Part shown: piece by piece, positions 37,437 to 47,545 of the stretch | Numbering within the stretch: the first letter of the stretch is position 1 | Layout of the letters: each line of letters starts with the position of its first letter | Translations under genes and position numbers: made by a program | DNA from: Apostichopus japonicus | Taxonomy: Eukaryota > Echinodermata > Holothuroidea > Aspidochirotida > Stichopodidae | DNA length: 64,000 nt | Assembly (NCBI RefSeq): GCF_037975245.1 | Contig: NC_092568.1 | Span: 31,013,501 to 31,077,500 of the forward strand | Direction of reading: 5' to 3' | The notes under the pieces: model-generated | Told to the model about the DNA's origin: nothing | What the model saw: only the letters and a program-made list of their open reading frames with translations | Databases searched by the model: none

Positions 37437-38120
37437 ATGAGCAGAGAGTAGGATGGGGAGGGGGTATAGGAAGTGAGGGATGAAAAGCTGAAGCTTTAAA
37501 TCATTCAACTAACAAAGTGACTCGTGACTGAACATACAGTACCCCTGGACATGTCATGAAGGCTTTATAGCTGTTTATTCCATGGAGAGGCAGGGGAGGG
37601 GGAGGATATATGAGCAAAAAGTATGATGGGGAGGGGGGTACAGGTAGTGAGGGATGAAAAACTGAAGCTTTAAATCATTCAACTAACAAAGTGACTGAAC
37701 ATACAGTACCCCTGGACATGTAATGAAGGCTTTATAGCTGTTTATTCCATGGAGGGGCAGGGGAGGGAGAGGATATATGAGCAGAGAGTATGATGGGGAG
37801 GGGGGTACAGGAAGTGAGGGATAAAAAACTGAAGCTTTAAATCATTCAACTAACAAAGTGACTCGTGACTGAACATACAGTACCCCTGGACATGTGACGG
37901 AGGCTTTATAGCTGTTTATTCCATAGAGGGGCAGGGGAGGGGGAGGATATATGAGCAAAAAGTATGATGGGGAGGGGGTACAGGAAGTGAGGGATAAAAA
38001 GCTGAAGCTTTAAGTCATTCAACTAACAAAGTGACTGAACATATAGTACCCCTGGACATGTAATGAAGGCTTTATAGCTGTTTATTCCATGGAGGGGGCA
38101 GGGGAGGGGGAGGATAGCTA
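37437..38120. repeat. Four-copy tandem array with alternating unit types (ABAB)
   Basis: Units start at about 37441, 37613, 37781 and 37955, with spacings of 172, 168 and 174 bases. Units 1 and 3 begin GCAGAGAGTA and carry GTGACTCGTGACTGAACAT. Units 2 and 4 begin GCAAAAAGTA and have the shorter GTGACTGAACAT. All share 'gctttaaatcattcaacta' (one base changed in unit 4) and 'tacccctggacatgt'. The array is thus two copies of an approximately 340-bp dimer. Confidence 0.92.
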
Positions 38121-38499
38121 GGCAGAGTTGGGTGAATGGTATTGGTTTTTCCTTCTTTCATATTCCATGCTACACTAATATTAATACTTAAACATAAACT
38201 GATATTTTATAGATACCTATATGACATAAGTGAGATCATATCAATGAGGTGAATGTGCCAAGGTAGATATCAGTCTGAGCAAAAAACTCATATCAATGAT
38301 TACCAACATTGTCAAATTAAAAGTTTGAAAGTGCTACAAAACAAATTTGATAGAGCAGAATTTGTAGAAGATGGAAAAGGAAAACAAAATGTACTGGGGC
38401 ATTGCTCTCCTAACACACTCGAGCTGAACCAGCACAGATCAGTGAAAACAAAATGATGCAACATGAATTTTTTTTCCATCTATTTTTAATAACGTGTAC

Positions 38500-38615
38500 T
38501 ACCAGGTGTGAAATGTCTACGGGAGAAGATTGATAATCCTGTCGAGATCAGGAGCGACAATCGAACTCTCTCAGTGAGAGCACAGATCATATCGGTGTCT
38601 AAGTCTCCAGCAAAC
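38500..38615 (-). mobile_element. tRNA-derived SINE-like remnant
   Basis: On the minus strand CTGGAGACTTAGACACCG (around 38593-38610) resembles an A box, and GAGTTCGATTGTC (38556-38568) a B box. They are about 42 bases apart, the normal tRNA spacing. An unrelated body follows (GATCTCGACAGGATTATC...). The boxes are degenerate, so this is an old copy and not a functional tRNA gene. Confidence 0.45.
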
Positions 38616-39329
38616 CGATACAAAATGAAAAAAAATGTAGAACGTGACCTGTTTCAAACTATCAGTTGAGTTTCCGTCAAAATGCATTTACAACAAGAAA
38701 TAACACCGAGTCCACATTCAACAGGATATTCTTAATCAACCCTCTAGTTAGGATTATTCCAACTGAAGGTGAATGGCCTCCACCCTCCACCCCCCTCCAA
38801 AAAAAAAGGACTAAACATTATCCCCCTCATAAAAACTTCTATGAAATGGATTCTTTTTTCTTTCCTTATTAGTCTTGTTGAAACAATCATGGCATTAGAA
38901 ATGAGTTCAACCCAAAATTTACAAGAAAGTACATTTAATTATGTACGCCAGGTTTTATGGGGTTCAAAAAGTACCATGGCTGAAGGCAAAGTGCAATTGA
39001 CCTAGAACTAAAGTGCAAAAGTCTTTGATCCGATAAGATGATATAGCCTCTGGGGATTTCTTTGAAGCTTAAATAAAATTGTGCCACCACTTGGAACAAA
39101 AGGGATTTCCACAAAAGGCTGTTAAAACAGAAGCTTTTAAAAAGAAAGGGGGGGGGGGAGGGAATGTAATCAGGAAGATTATATTATTAGTCAGCAGTTT
39201 GTGAAACCACAGGTGTATTTCAAAACCAATCATGTGATAGCTATTGTATTGATAAACTAGTTGAGGGTTTCCTGCTGGGTAATTCGAATATTCAATTGTT
39301 TCGGTTGCTGTCAAGAATTATTTTGTTGT
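38616..39329. other. No gene seen; G11 run
   Basis: AT-rich with a G11 run at 39148-39158 (last base A-adjacent). Nothing else is recognised. Confidence 0.5.
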
Positions 39330-39335
39330 GAACTA

Positions 39336-39367
<32 letters not shown>

Positions 39368-39560
39368 ATACAGTGGAAGTGATGACCTTCCCTAGTAACT
39401 AGTTTTGAATATCTGGACTTAAAATCAGTGTCCATTGCATAGTTGGTTAGGGCGTTCGCTTATACAGCCGGAGGCCTGGGTTTGAATCCATGTGGAGGCT
39501 GAAAGTTTCTTCACTGTTCTGGATTTTCCAATTCATTACTGTTTGAACTATATATATATA
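39330..39560 (+). mobile_element. tRNA-derived SINE-like insertion within an AT microsatellite
   Basis: TAGTTGGTTAGGG at 39440 matches a tRNA A box and GGTTTGAATCC at 39479-39489 matches a B box, 39 bases apart. Between them lies a 'GTTCGCTTATACAGCCGGAGG' anticodon-arm-like stretch. GAACTATATATATATA occurs at 39330-39345 and again at 39545-39560, bracketing the unit as possible target duplications, although AT repeats can match by chance. The body after the B box is short. It could also be a tRNA pseudogene. Confidence 0.5.
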
Positions 39561-40194
39561 CCTTCACAAGCACCAAAATTGTTGGGAAAGATCTTTTCAT
39601 GAAGTAAATAGTTTTATCAGTCACAAATAACGAAAGTTATAAACACCTATTTTACTATTTAACCTCAGTCCGAGGGCTTCCTCAGGGAGAGCTAATAACC
39701 ATTACAAAAATCTTATACACTTTCCCACATTTTTAACTGTACTGACAAACAGTTAATACACACATCATCCCCAGCACTTATGCAAAAACAATTAAACTTT
39801 GTACATAACAGTGCATGCCACTAAGCCAAACTGACATGCAACCCTCTGTTCTCAGTTCTAATTAAGCCATTAAGTCATTCTCATTAAGCCTATGATCATG
39901 ATGGGCACTGAAACGTAGTTTGCTTGTTTGGGATATCCAACCATATGATCTTCAAAATTTTGGTAAAACACTCCATCGGTTAATATCATCTCCGAGTGTT
40001 TAAAGAGGATGTCCACTTAACCGAAACTTCATCCGTCTCTAATGTACGACAGGGATCTTTGTGTAGATTTATCTCCCAAATGGAATTAGATCTTTCTTAG
40101 CTGTTTTGCGGAGTTGTGCTTCTGACAGTTTCTCTTTCACACAGTCCAATGACGACGACGGCTGGATTAAGTGTCTTCTAATACTTCAACTTAC
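39561..40194. other. No gene seen
   Basis: Mixed composition. A 'cagtccgagggcttcctcagg' phrase at 39665-39690 looks repeat-like, but no second copy was found in this window. Confidence 0.4.
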
Positions 40195-40293
40195 CTTCAG
40201 CTTTGCAATAAATTGTTGGGCATCCTTCTGTTCTTGTAGGAGTTTGGCCTTCAGCATTTCAGCCAAACTGAGCCGCTTCTGCATGGCCCTGCA
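40195..40293 (-). CDS. Internal exon of a coiled-coil protein (99 bp)
   Basis: On the minus strand a clean acceptor (TTTTCTTTCTCCTGTTTACAG) is followed by 33 codons in phase 0 and a consensus donor (CTGAAG|GTAAGTTG), also in phase 0. The translation begins CRAMQKRLSLAEMLKAKLLQ and ends EQKDAQQFIAKLK. It is Lys/Gln/Leu/Ala-rich with leucine or methionine at near-heptad spacing and no helix breaker, as in a coiled coil or long amphipathic helix. GC and third-position use are clearly above the surrounding sequence. I cannot name the protein. No flanking exon with matching quality was found within several kilobases, so introns must be long. Confidence 0.62.
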
Positions 40294-41035
40294 CTGTAAA
40301 CAGGAGAAAGAAAAGGAAGACATATTCTGACTTTTCGAGATAACTTTTAGATAATAGTAGAGATATGTGGCATATCATAGCTGGAAGAGGAGGGGTGGGA
40401 TTGGGGGAGGGGGTAGGGGAGGGGAGGATGAAAAAAGGAGTGAAGGATTAGGGAAGAAATAGACTTGTGTCATAAGCTACTGAACTGCAAATACAGCCCG
40501 CTGCTTTAACAATCCTAGTCCTCCCTCACTATTCTCCTACATATTATAGAGGAGAGGTTTTTAGCATTTTCTTCTTCTTCTGCTTCAAGAAAATGCACTG
40601 TATGTGTTCTATACACACCCATATTGTCATGTTATGTTTATGTATTGGGGAAGAAAATGAACGTTTTCATTCATATCGTTCATCAGGAGTGATATCTTGC
40701 AATAATGTTATATCCCCCCCAGTACCAATTACAATGTAGTAAAGTTTGGTGGGACAACTCACTCTAAAAGATATAAGGAGTACGTTGAAAAGGATACAAA
40801 TACAGCTCATGTTAGGACCTTTACTGGTCAAAATTCACTGAAAGAATAGTAATAATTTCACCTAATGGACAAAATGACTTGTCTTTAAGCAATCAAACTA
40901 ATCTCTATCCTGTATCTATCCATTAATTTTCTTCTCCTCCATTTACTCTCCACTTATCCCTGCTTCCTCTTCCTCCTGCCTTTCATCTTTGCTTCCCTTT
41001 TCCTCACCTTCTCCTCTGCTAACCTCACACACTGC
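40294..41035. other. Intron-like; no further exon seen
   Basis: G-rich word repeats (GGGGGAGGGGGTAGGGGAGG, 40403-40422) lie just upstream of the coiled-coil exon in its own direction of reading. Otherwise AT-rich. Confidence 0.45.
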
Positions 41036-41205
41036 TATCCTCACACTCCCCTCCCTTCCATTCCCCCCACTCTTTCCCCCTTCCCCTCTTTTTCCCTTCC
41101 CCTCTTTTTCCCCTCCCCTCTTTTTCCCCTCCCCTCTTTCCCCATTCCACTCCCCCTCTTACCCCTTCCACTCCCCTTTTTTCAGATTCCACTCCCCTCT
41201 CTAAG
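41036..41205 (+). repeat. CCCCTC/TTTTTCCCC pyrimidine minisatellite
   Basis: Units like TTCCCCTCTTTTTCCC of about 16-18 bases repeat with variation on the plus strand. The 71-codon Pro/Ser/Phe frame is an artefact of this. Confidence 0.7.
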
Positions 41206-41704
41206 ATTCATGCCCTAAATTCTATTGATAACATATATATGTAAGATTTGAATTTTGAACCATAACCAAATCAATACAAAATCAACACACAAAGGTAGAA
41301 GTTGTAAATACATCCTGTTTTTACCAACTAAATTAAAGTTAAATGTTTATTAAGATAACAGCAACTGATCTGAGCAGATATACAAATTGCTGTCAACAAA
41401 TTCAGATATAATTCCAAAATTATCTTTTTAAGCAATAGCCATTATCCCTAAAACTAAATCAATTGCTCCTCAGGCCCTGATCATGCCACAGTCACTCTGG
41501 CAGAGTCCATTATATTTTGGTGGTAAATGGTTTAGTTACTATCAACCTATTCACACAATGAACTAATCCATGACTTGCACAGTATCTCCTACTTTCCAGT
41601 ACCAATTTAGGGAGACCTAAGGCTGTTCCATATAACCAATAGGGGTTTTTATAAATTTCTATCCAGTGGAGCTGATTAGTGCGAAGCATGCATAGTTTCA
41701 GTGT
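41206..41704. other. No gene seen
   Basis: AT-rich. A 74-codon minus frame over 41510-41734 has no splice support or family resemblance. Confidence 0.45.
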
Positions 41705-42155
41705 GCGTGTTGAGGCTAACCACTCTGTAATCAACTTCTATTCAAGAATATTTGTTTGTGGAGAGTCTGAAGGTTGGGTTAGGGTTTGCTGATGTCACCA
41801 TTGTTAGTGTGCGTGATGGTTTGGTGTAGCGTGTTGGTTCTGTATAGCGTGCAGGGCTTAACTGCTTCCTGATAGTCCTGTGCACCTGTACATTAAGAGC
41901 TGCGTGTCAAGGGAGATTCTTTTGTGTGAACAAAAGTAAATTGCGTGCAATATTCAGGGTTTTGCATTCGTGTCAGCCCATCAAGTTTGCGTGAGGATTC
42001 GGCCGTTGCATGACAGAGAGATGAGATCAATTAGCTACTTCAAATGGATTGCGTGTTTCAATTCTTAGATGTGAAACATGGAAGTGCAACTGTAGCTTTC
42101 ATTGTCCTTAAAAACAAAGTATCTTGTATGTTTTAAAAATAAATATATTGGCGTG
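41705..42155 (+). promoter_or_regulatory. One-strand cluster of GCGTG motifs
   Basis: GCGTG occurs nine times on the plus strand in about 450 bases (near 41705, 41811, 41829, 41847, 41902, 41943, 41989, 42051 and 42151). Six fit TNGCGTG, the core recognised by AhR/ARNT-type bHLH-PAS dimers in animals. The rest of the region is AT-rich and CpG-poor. Regulatory meaning is inferred from motif density alone, and no promoter or exon is attached. A decayed repeat is the main alternative. Confidence 0.25.
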
Positions 42156-44967
42156 CTAAATTTAAGAGGTGCCCGTGGTCTAGAAGGTCACACAATGCAT
42201 TGAAGGGCATGCCGTGAAACACACGTTTGTCTTTGTGTTAAAATCAGAGTTAAAAGGCCATGCATGAATGCATGTTTGTTTAGTTATTGTGTTGGTGGAT
42301 GACAAAGACTTAATATTCTTGCACTCATCATGAGCAAAAATTGTCTTTTGTTTTAACCACATATTACAAAAGATGTTTCATTAAATGTCACTTTTCAAAT
42401 GATTTAGAAACAACTTAAATTTACAGGCCTTCAAACTTTGATGTAATTGCAGATATGAAACTGGCCCAAGGTAATTTGCATATAAGACTCTGGGCTTAAG
42501 TTGTTCTCATAAATCAATCAAGCTATTTCAATTCATCATCAACAAATCTTGCATATTATTACAAAAGCAACATACTTTCCCTTTTTTTTTCCATACCAAA
42601 CTGAAATCCAAGCATTTTTTGAAATAATTTAGGTAAAAGTTTGTGGGACACAACAATTTCTAAATTGAAGATATTGGTTTATAACTTTCCTAATGAGGAG
42701 CAGACACATGGCACTATGCAAATAGATGTCTTAAACCGTACGAGAAATATCCAGTTACATGGAAATATTACATGGTCTGAATGTAAAACAGTAAAATTTA
42801 AAGCAAAATATTAATGTAAAGGTCATCAGTATTACGCTGGACAGACAATTAATGGTTACTCATCTTCAAAACTCCCCCACCCCACCCCCCAAAAAATTAA
42901 AATAAAATAAAAACTTTTACTGCAACCATCTAGTATTGTTCTCTCATTGAGATGTCACTATTTCCAATTTTAAAAAAAAAGAGAAAAACAAAAATGCCTC
43001 AGTGTTTGATAATGATTTGAAGGAAGGGAAACATCATGTTAGCAACTTCCATTGGCTTGCTAAATTAGGGGCTATATATATAGATGACTGTTATCTCACA
43101 AAATTAAAGATAAAGGAGAGAAAACCATGAAACAAGTTCAATCACACTAGATACTTTTTAGATTAATTTGTTCCTAAGGTTTGACCCTTTGACTTTTTGT
43201 TAATTCAACAAGATCTTTGACTTCCATAAAAAGTTAAAAGTTATTGCAGCTGATCTTCACCAGGGTACTATTAATCTAGACAGCCAGATGCAGATAAGCC
43301 TTGTTCATATTGAAGAACCCAAAGTGCATCTGACAATGCAACCGTGATCAACTTCAGAGTGTGAATTAATCTTGTGGACTCAGGATCAGAAGAAAAGGAG
43401 TACCAGGGTGGGGGGGGGGGGGGGAGTTGGAGGGAGAGCCATTTATTTTGGGAAAAAATGGTGAAATTCAATGCCCGAAATTCAATGTGAAACGCCTCTG
43501 CAAAGGATTGGTCACTTCTGTATCTTCCAGACGCACGTAGCTGGAAACTGTATATATCAACAAACCAATCAGTTCTGGACCAAAATTATTTCAAACCCTC
43601 TTTGAAAATGCATATAAACGATCATTCATCTTTTACCACGTCTATTACTCAATGACAGAAGATGTTGTGTGTGACTTTACTATATTCACTATAGATCCAA
43701 AGAAAACAAAGGCGGGGAATTAAAGTCAGAACAAATTTAGTCATGATCGACAACCACAAAAGTATATTCAAATAGGTGTTTTCCTTTTGTGAGCTGTGTC
43801 AATTCTAGGAATTCCGAGTCTATTTGTTTCCCTCTACCTCGCCTGTGGGTGATTAATTAAACAGGGATAATTGCTGAAAGTACGTTGACGTTCCACGAAA
43901 GCCAACAAAGAGTGCACTTTTTCAAAGCATGAATTAAACATTCGACTGTACTTTTTGGACGGTACCAATGTACTTTTCTCTTTCTGTTTCTTTTTGTCCC
44001 CAAAGGTGATTGAACTTTTCACCTCGGGGGAGGGAAAGGGGGGGGAGGTTTCTTGACCACAGAGCACTATTCAAATGCTTTAATTTGTGTCAAAGAGAAA
44101 GCAATAATTAAACTATATTATCTGGAACAGGTGTCAAAACTTTGTGTCCTACAGTCCAAAGTTAACATTTAGTCAAACTGTTAAGTGATCTTTGTACACA
44201 AGAAGATGATAAATGGCTGTGACAGATGTTACCAATCTTACCACTGGTAATTAACACTTCCCATTAAATTACTGCAATTACCTAATAAACCAGTAGAAGC
44301 GATCTTACCATCAGGATTTATGACTTTTGTGTAATAAAGATATCGAGCCGCAAAGATTTTACGATGGAAAAAGTTCTTAAAATGCAAAAATGTGTAAATT
44401 GTATTCGGCAAACTTAAGATGATTATGAAGATTCTGAGCCACATTGAAGAAACGTGTTAAGAACTTAAAAGTTATTGCATAGAATTTAGGGAATCATTGA
44501 TCTTTTCGAGGCAAAAGCAAGAATAGCAATTTCCATTGCCACAGTCGCTTGCACTTTTTAAAAATCTTTCACATCTTCACCATGTTAGGATTAAAAACAA
44601 TGTTCCAAAACCACCAAAATGAAATTGGGATCTATTTAAATTCTTTCCTGCAGTTAAAGGGGATGATTTTCTTTTTTTCTTATTAACTTTTTCAACCAAT
44701 TATGCAAATATAATCTGGTTTGCAATAAAATCAGGGAGATGTATTCTAGCTTTATGGTAAATATATATCAGTTATGCTGATTTCTCCCACGAAGAATATA
44801 ATTAAATTACCCATGCAAATAATTAGCATCAATTCAACGATCACACAAGTTTTGTCAACCTTTATGAATCAACATGCTATCGATTTCCATAATCCAACAT
44901 CTGTTTGTAATGAACAATTCAGATATTCTTGATAAATAGAATTCAATTATGATTTCCGATGAAAGTT
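42156..44967. other. No gene called; G15 homopolymer
   Basis: G15 at 43410-43424 is the longest homopolymer of its kind in the window. A long minus frame across 43271-43550 runs through it, has no usable donor and is not called. Confidence 0.45.
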
Positions 44968-46035
44968 ATGTCCTTCATGTCTAAGACAGAAGGTTGAAGC
45001 AAACTGAATAATTCATGCTCGTTAATATTCTACTTACTTTGCTTTTGTCTCGTTAATTATTTAACGAGGTTATAATACTACAAAATGACTTTCACATTAT
45101 TCTGTTTTCTCGTATTGTTGTGTTCTCAACAACAGAATGTATCGTTTTCTTGATTAGGGCTCCCTCTATTGTTTAATTGTTTTTTTTAATTAACTAATCT
45201 CCACAAGGTAGACCTAAATTGTGTGTAAACGACATAGCTTTGCAGAGATGGATTATCCTTTCTTATGGTATTGAGGTCCATGGAAGGCCATCTTGGTAGA
45301 TTTTATTTCATTCTCCCTTAGTGGTGCTACAATTGGGTTAAGGGTCAGATATGTGATGTATGGCTACTGTTTGGAAGAATTTTAACCAAAATTGTTCACA
45401 ATTTTGACAGGTTTAACTTGTTCAATATTTTCAGACGTTGGAACCTTCTGTCTTTTGTAATTTGTTAAGTGTTTCCCACATTTTCTCAAAATCGGTAAAT
45501 CAAGTGTGTTAACTTTCTTATATTTGCACAATTTCAGTGAATTTGTTATGTACTTTATCAAAAGTACAAGTCAGCTTATGTTTCTTATTGTGAATCGTCA
45601 GAAGGATTTAGTGCATGTACAAATTGCCCACGCATGCTTATGTAATGTATTGTTTTCACATGTTAGTGTCAACTGGAGGTCGACAAGTTATGTTAATTTA
45701 TGTCCTTCATGTCTGAGACAGAAGGTTGAAGCAAACTGCATAATTCATGCTCGTTAATATTCTACTTACTTTCATAGCTTTTAGTCTCGTTAATTATTTA
45801 ACGAGGTTATAATACTACAAAATGACTTTCACATTATTCTGTTTTATCATATTGTTGTGTTCTCAACAACAATTTCTGTGAATTTGTTATGCACTTTATC
45901 AAAAGTACAAGTCTGCTTATGTTTCTTATTGAATCGTCAGTTGTGTTTAGTGCATATACAAATTGACCATGCAAGCTTATGTAATGTATTGTTTTTACAT
46001 GTTAGTGTCAACTGGAGGTCGACAAGTTATGTAAA
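44968..46035. repeat. Nested direct repeats A - B - A - B with small palindrome
   Basis: Block A ('tatgtccttcatgtct(a/g)agacagaaggttg') occurs at 44968-45145 and 45697-45875. Block B ('gtgaatttgttatg(t/c)actttatc') occurs at 45533-45702 and 45872-46035. B adjoins A and A adjoins B, so a unit of about 340 bases was duplicated, with one extra stretch (45146-45532) between the first A and B. Each A holds a perfect palindrome, CTCGTTAATTATTTAACGAG (45049-45068 and 45786-45805). Open frames over the B blocks are shared through the duplication. Confidence 0.85.
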
Positions 46036-46480
46036 GATTATATTTCCACAAAATAGCTATTTTTATCTATCTTTTGTTAGGCTTTTTTAACAGCAAAAAC
46101 TTATTGTTTATGCTTTGTATTATTCTGGCCTGTGAAAGCTTTGCAGGTATTTGGAAATCCATTTTCTATAAAAGGAGATGTGATTTCCACACTTTGCCAG
46201 TTTGGAGAGAGGTTATCATTCATACTTGAAGAGTGTCTAATCCTAATTAAGCCCTGAGTAGTGAGATGTAGCCTTGTGCAGTAGAATCGCCTGGACCGGT
46301 TGGCTACAGTAAAAGACTCCATTGTATCCTTAAGTGTTAGACGGGTAGCAGTATAAATTATTATATACCGCTCGACAAATCTCCTATATTTTCTGATATC
46401 ATCCTCTTCCTGGTAAACGTGTTTCAGATACACAGTAAACAGTAGAGATGAATCTCACACTAACCTTTAAATCCGAGGTC
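46036..46480. other. No gene seen
   Basis: A 110-codon minus frame over 46101-46433 has no family resemblance and no good acceptor. Confidence 0.4.
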
Positions 46481-46785
46481 ATGTGTAGTATTTATGCCTT
46501 TTCAAAGGTTGAATACTGGATGCTGGTACGGTATGACACAGGTGTCATGATCACAAGGTGACAGTCTCTAGGTAAGGTGATTGGGGGTTGAGACCGGATC
46601 AACTTTACAAGTTGCTTCATTGTCATGTACAGGCACATGTGTAGCATTTATATCCTTTCAAAAGGTTGAATACCTTATGGATGCTGGTACAGTATCACAC
46701 AGGTGTCATGATCACAGGGTGACAGCCTGGGGGTATTAAACGTGACTGGGGCTTGAGACCGGATCAAGTTGCTTCATTGTCATGC
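46481..46785. repeat. Tandem pair, ~155-bp unit
   Basis: ATGTGTAG(T/C)ATTTAT begins each unit (46481 and 46637). Both contain GGATGCTGGTAC, ACACAGGTGTCATGATCACA and TTGAGACCGGATCAA, ending TTGCTTCATTGTCATG. An ACACAGGTGT palindrome is conserved in both. Confidence 0.85.
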
Positions 46786-47062
46786 CCTGGCTATTTATAT
46801 CTTTCGGCACTTTTCTTAAATATTACTTTCACATTATTTCTCACGTATGTCATGCACTAGAAAACATTAAAGAATTATTCACACGTGAATGGATACCTTT
46901 GTACAAAGTTAGAGATTGTATGGTGGTTACAAATGTTGGCTCCTAATCTATGAGTTATCAAACCTAGTAACCAAATATATAAAAAAGTTTGTCCCACAAA
47001 TTTAGTGAAAGTTCTAATTCTTTTATTTGTTGTACTTGTAGACCATCAAAAACAACTGCTAT
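46786..47062. other. No gene seen
   Basis: AT-rich; nothing recognised. Confidence 0.4.
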
Positions 47063-47545
47063 CAGTTCAGGTAGTCAATCTATACTACTTTAAACATTTT
47101 CAGAAATGACCATTTAAAGTCATTGAAGACTCGCCCCAAACTGTGTGCGGCCATCTGAAAAAGTTAACATATTGTTGCTTGCAAGTGACATTTTGTTCGT
47201 GTCAATACAAAATGCAGACAGTAATGAAACGTGATACCTTGTTATCTTTAGCTGGACATGAGATGTCCATTGCTGTATCGTTTATACACTGTGCTGTGGG
47301 TATTGACCACAGCTATATGTACTGACTGTACACTAGTGTCTAATTACCAACGGTAGCAAGCCTTGTGTGTATTTTCTGGGATCGATGGTGGTTTCTTACA
47401 CTACTGTTACAGCATTATAGATGTTTCTCTTTGCGCGAGTCTTCACACCTTTTAAACATCTGAGGCTCATCAATTAAAGCGGCTGGGCTACTGAGTCTAT
47501 AAACACAGACCATTAGATCAGTTCAATAGTACTGAATTATAACTA
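47063..47545 (+). repeat. Dispersed repeat, longer copy
   Basis: Begins CAGTTCAGGTAGTCAATCTATA and ends near ATTAGATCAGTTCAATAGTACTGAA. Its two ends match the shorter copy at 20773-20930, and the middle (about 47120-47452) is found only here. The 60-codon frame inside (47143-47325) has no known domain. No terminal inverted repeats were found, so the class is unknown. Confidence 0.6.

Noticed and set aside
43271-43550. Long minus-strand frame through the G15 run
   Set aside because: Poly-Pro comes from the homopolymer, and no donor lies in the plausible part.
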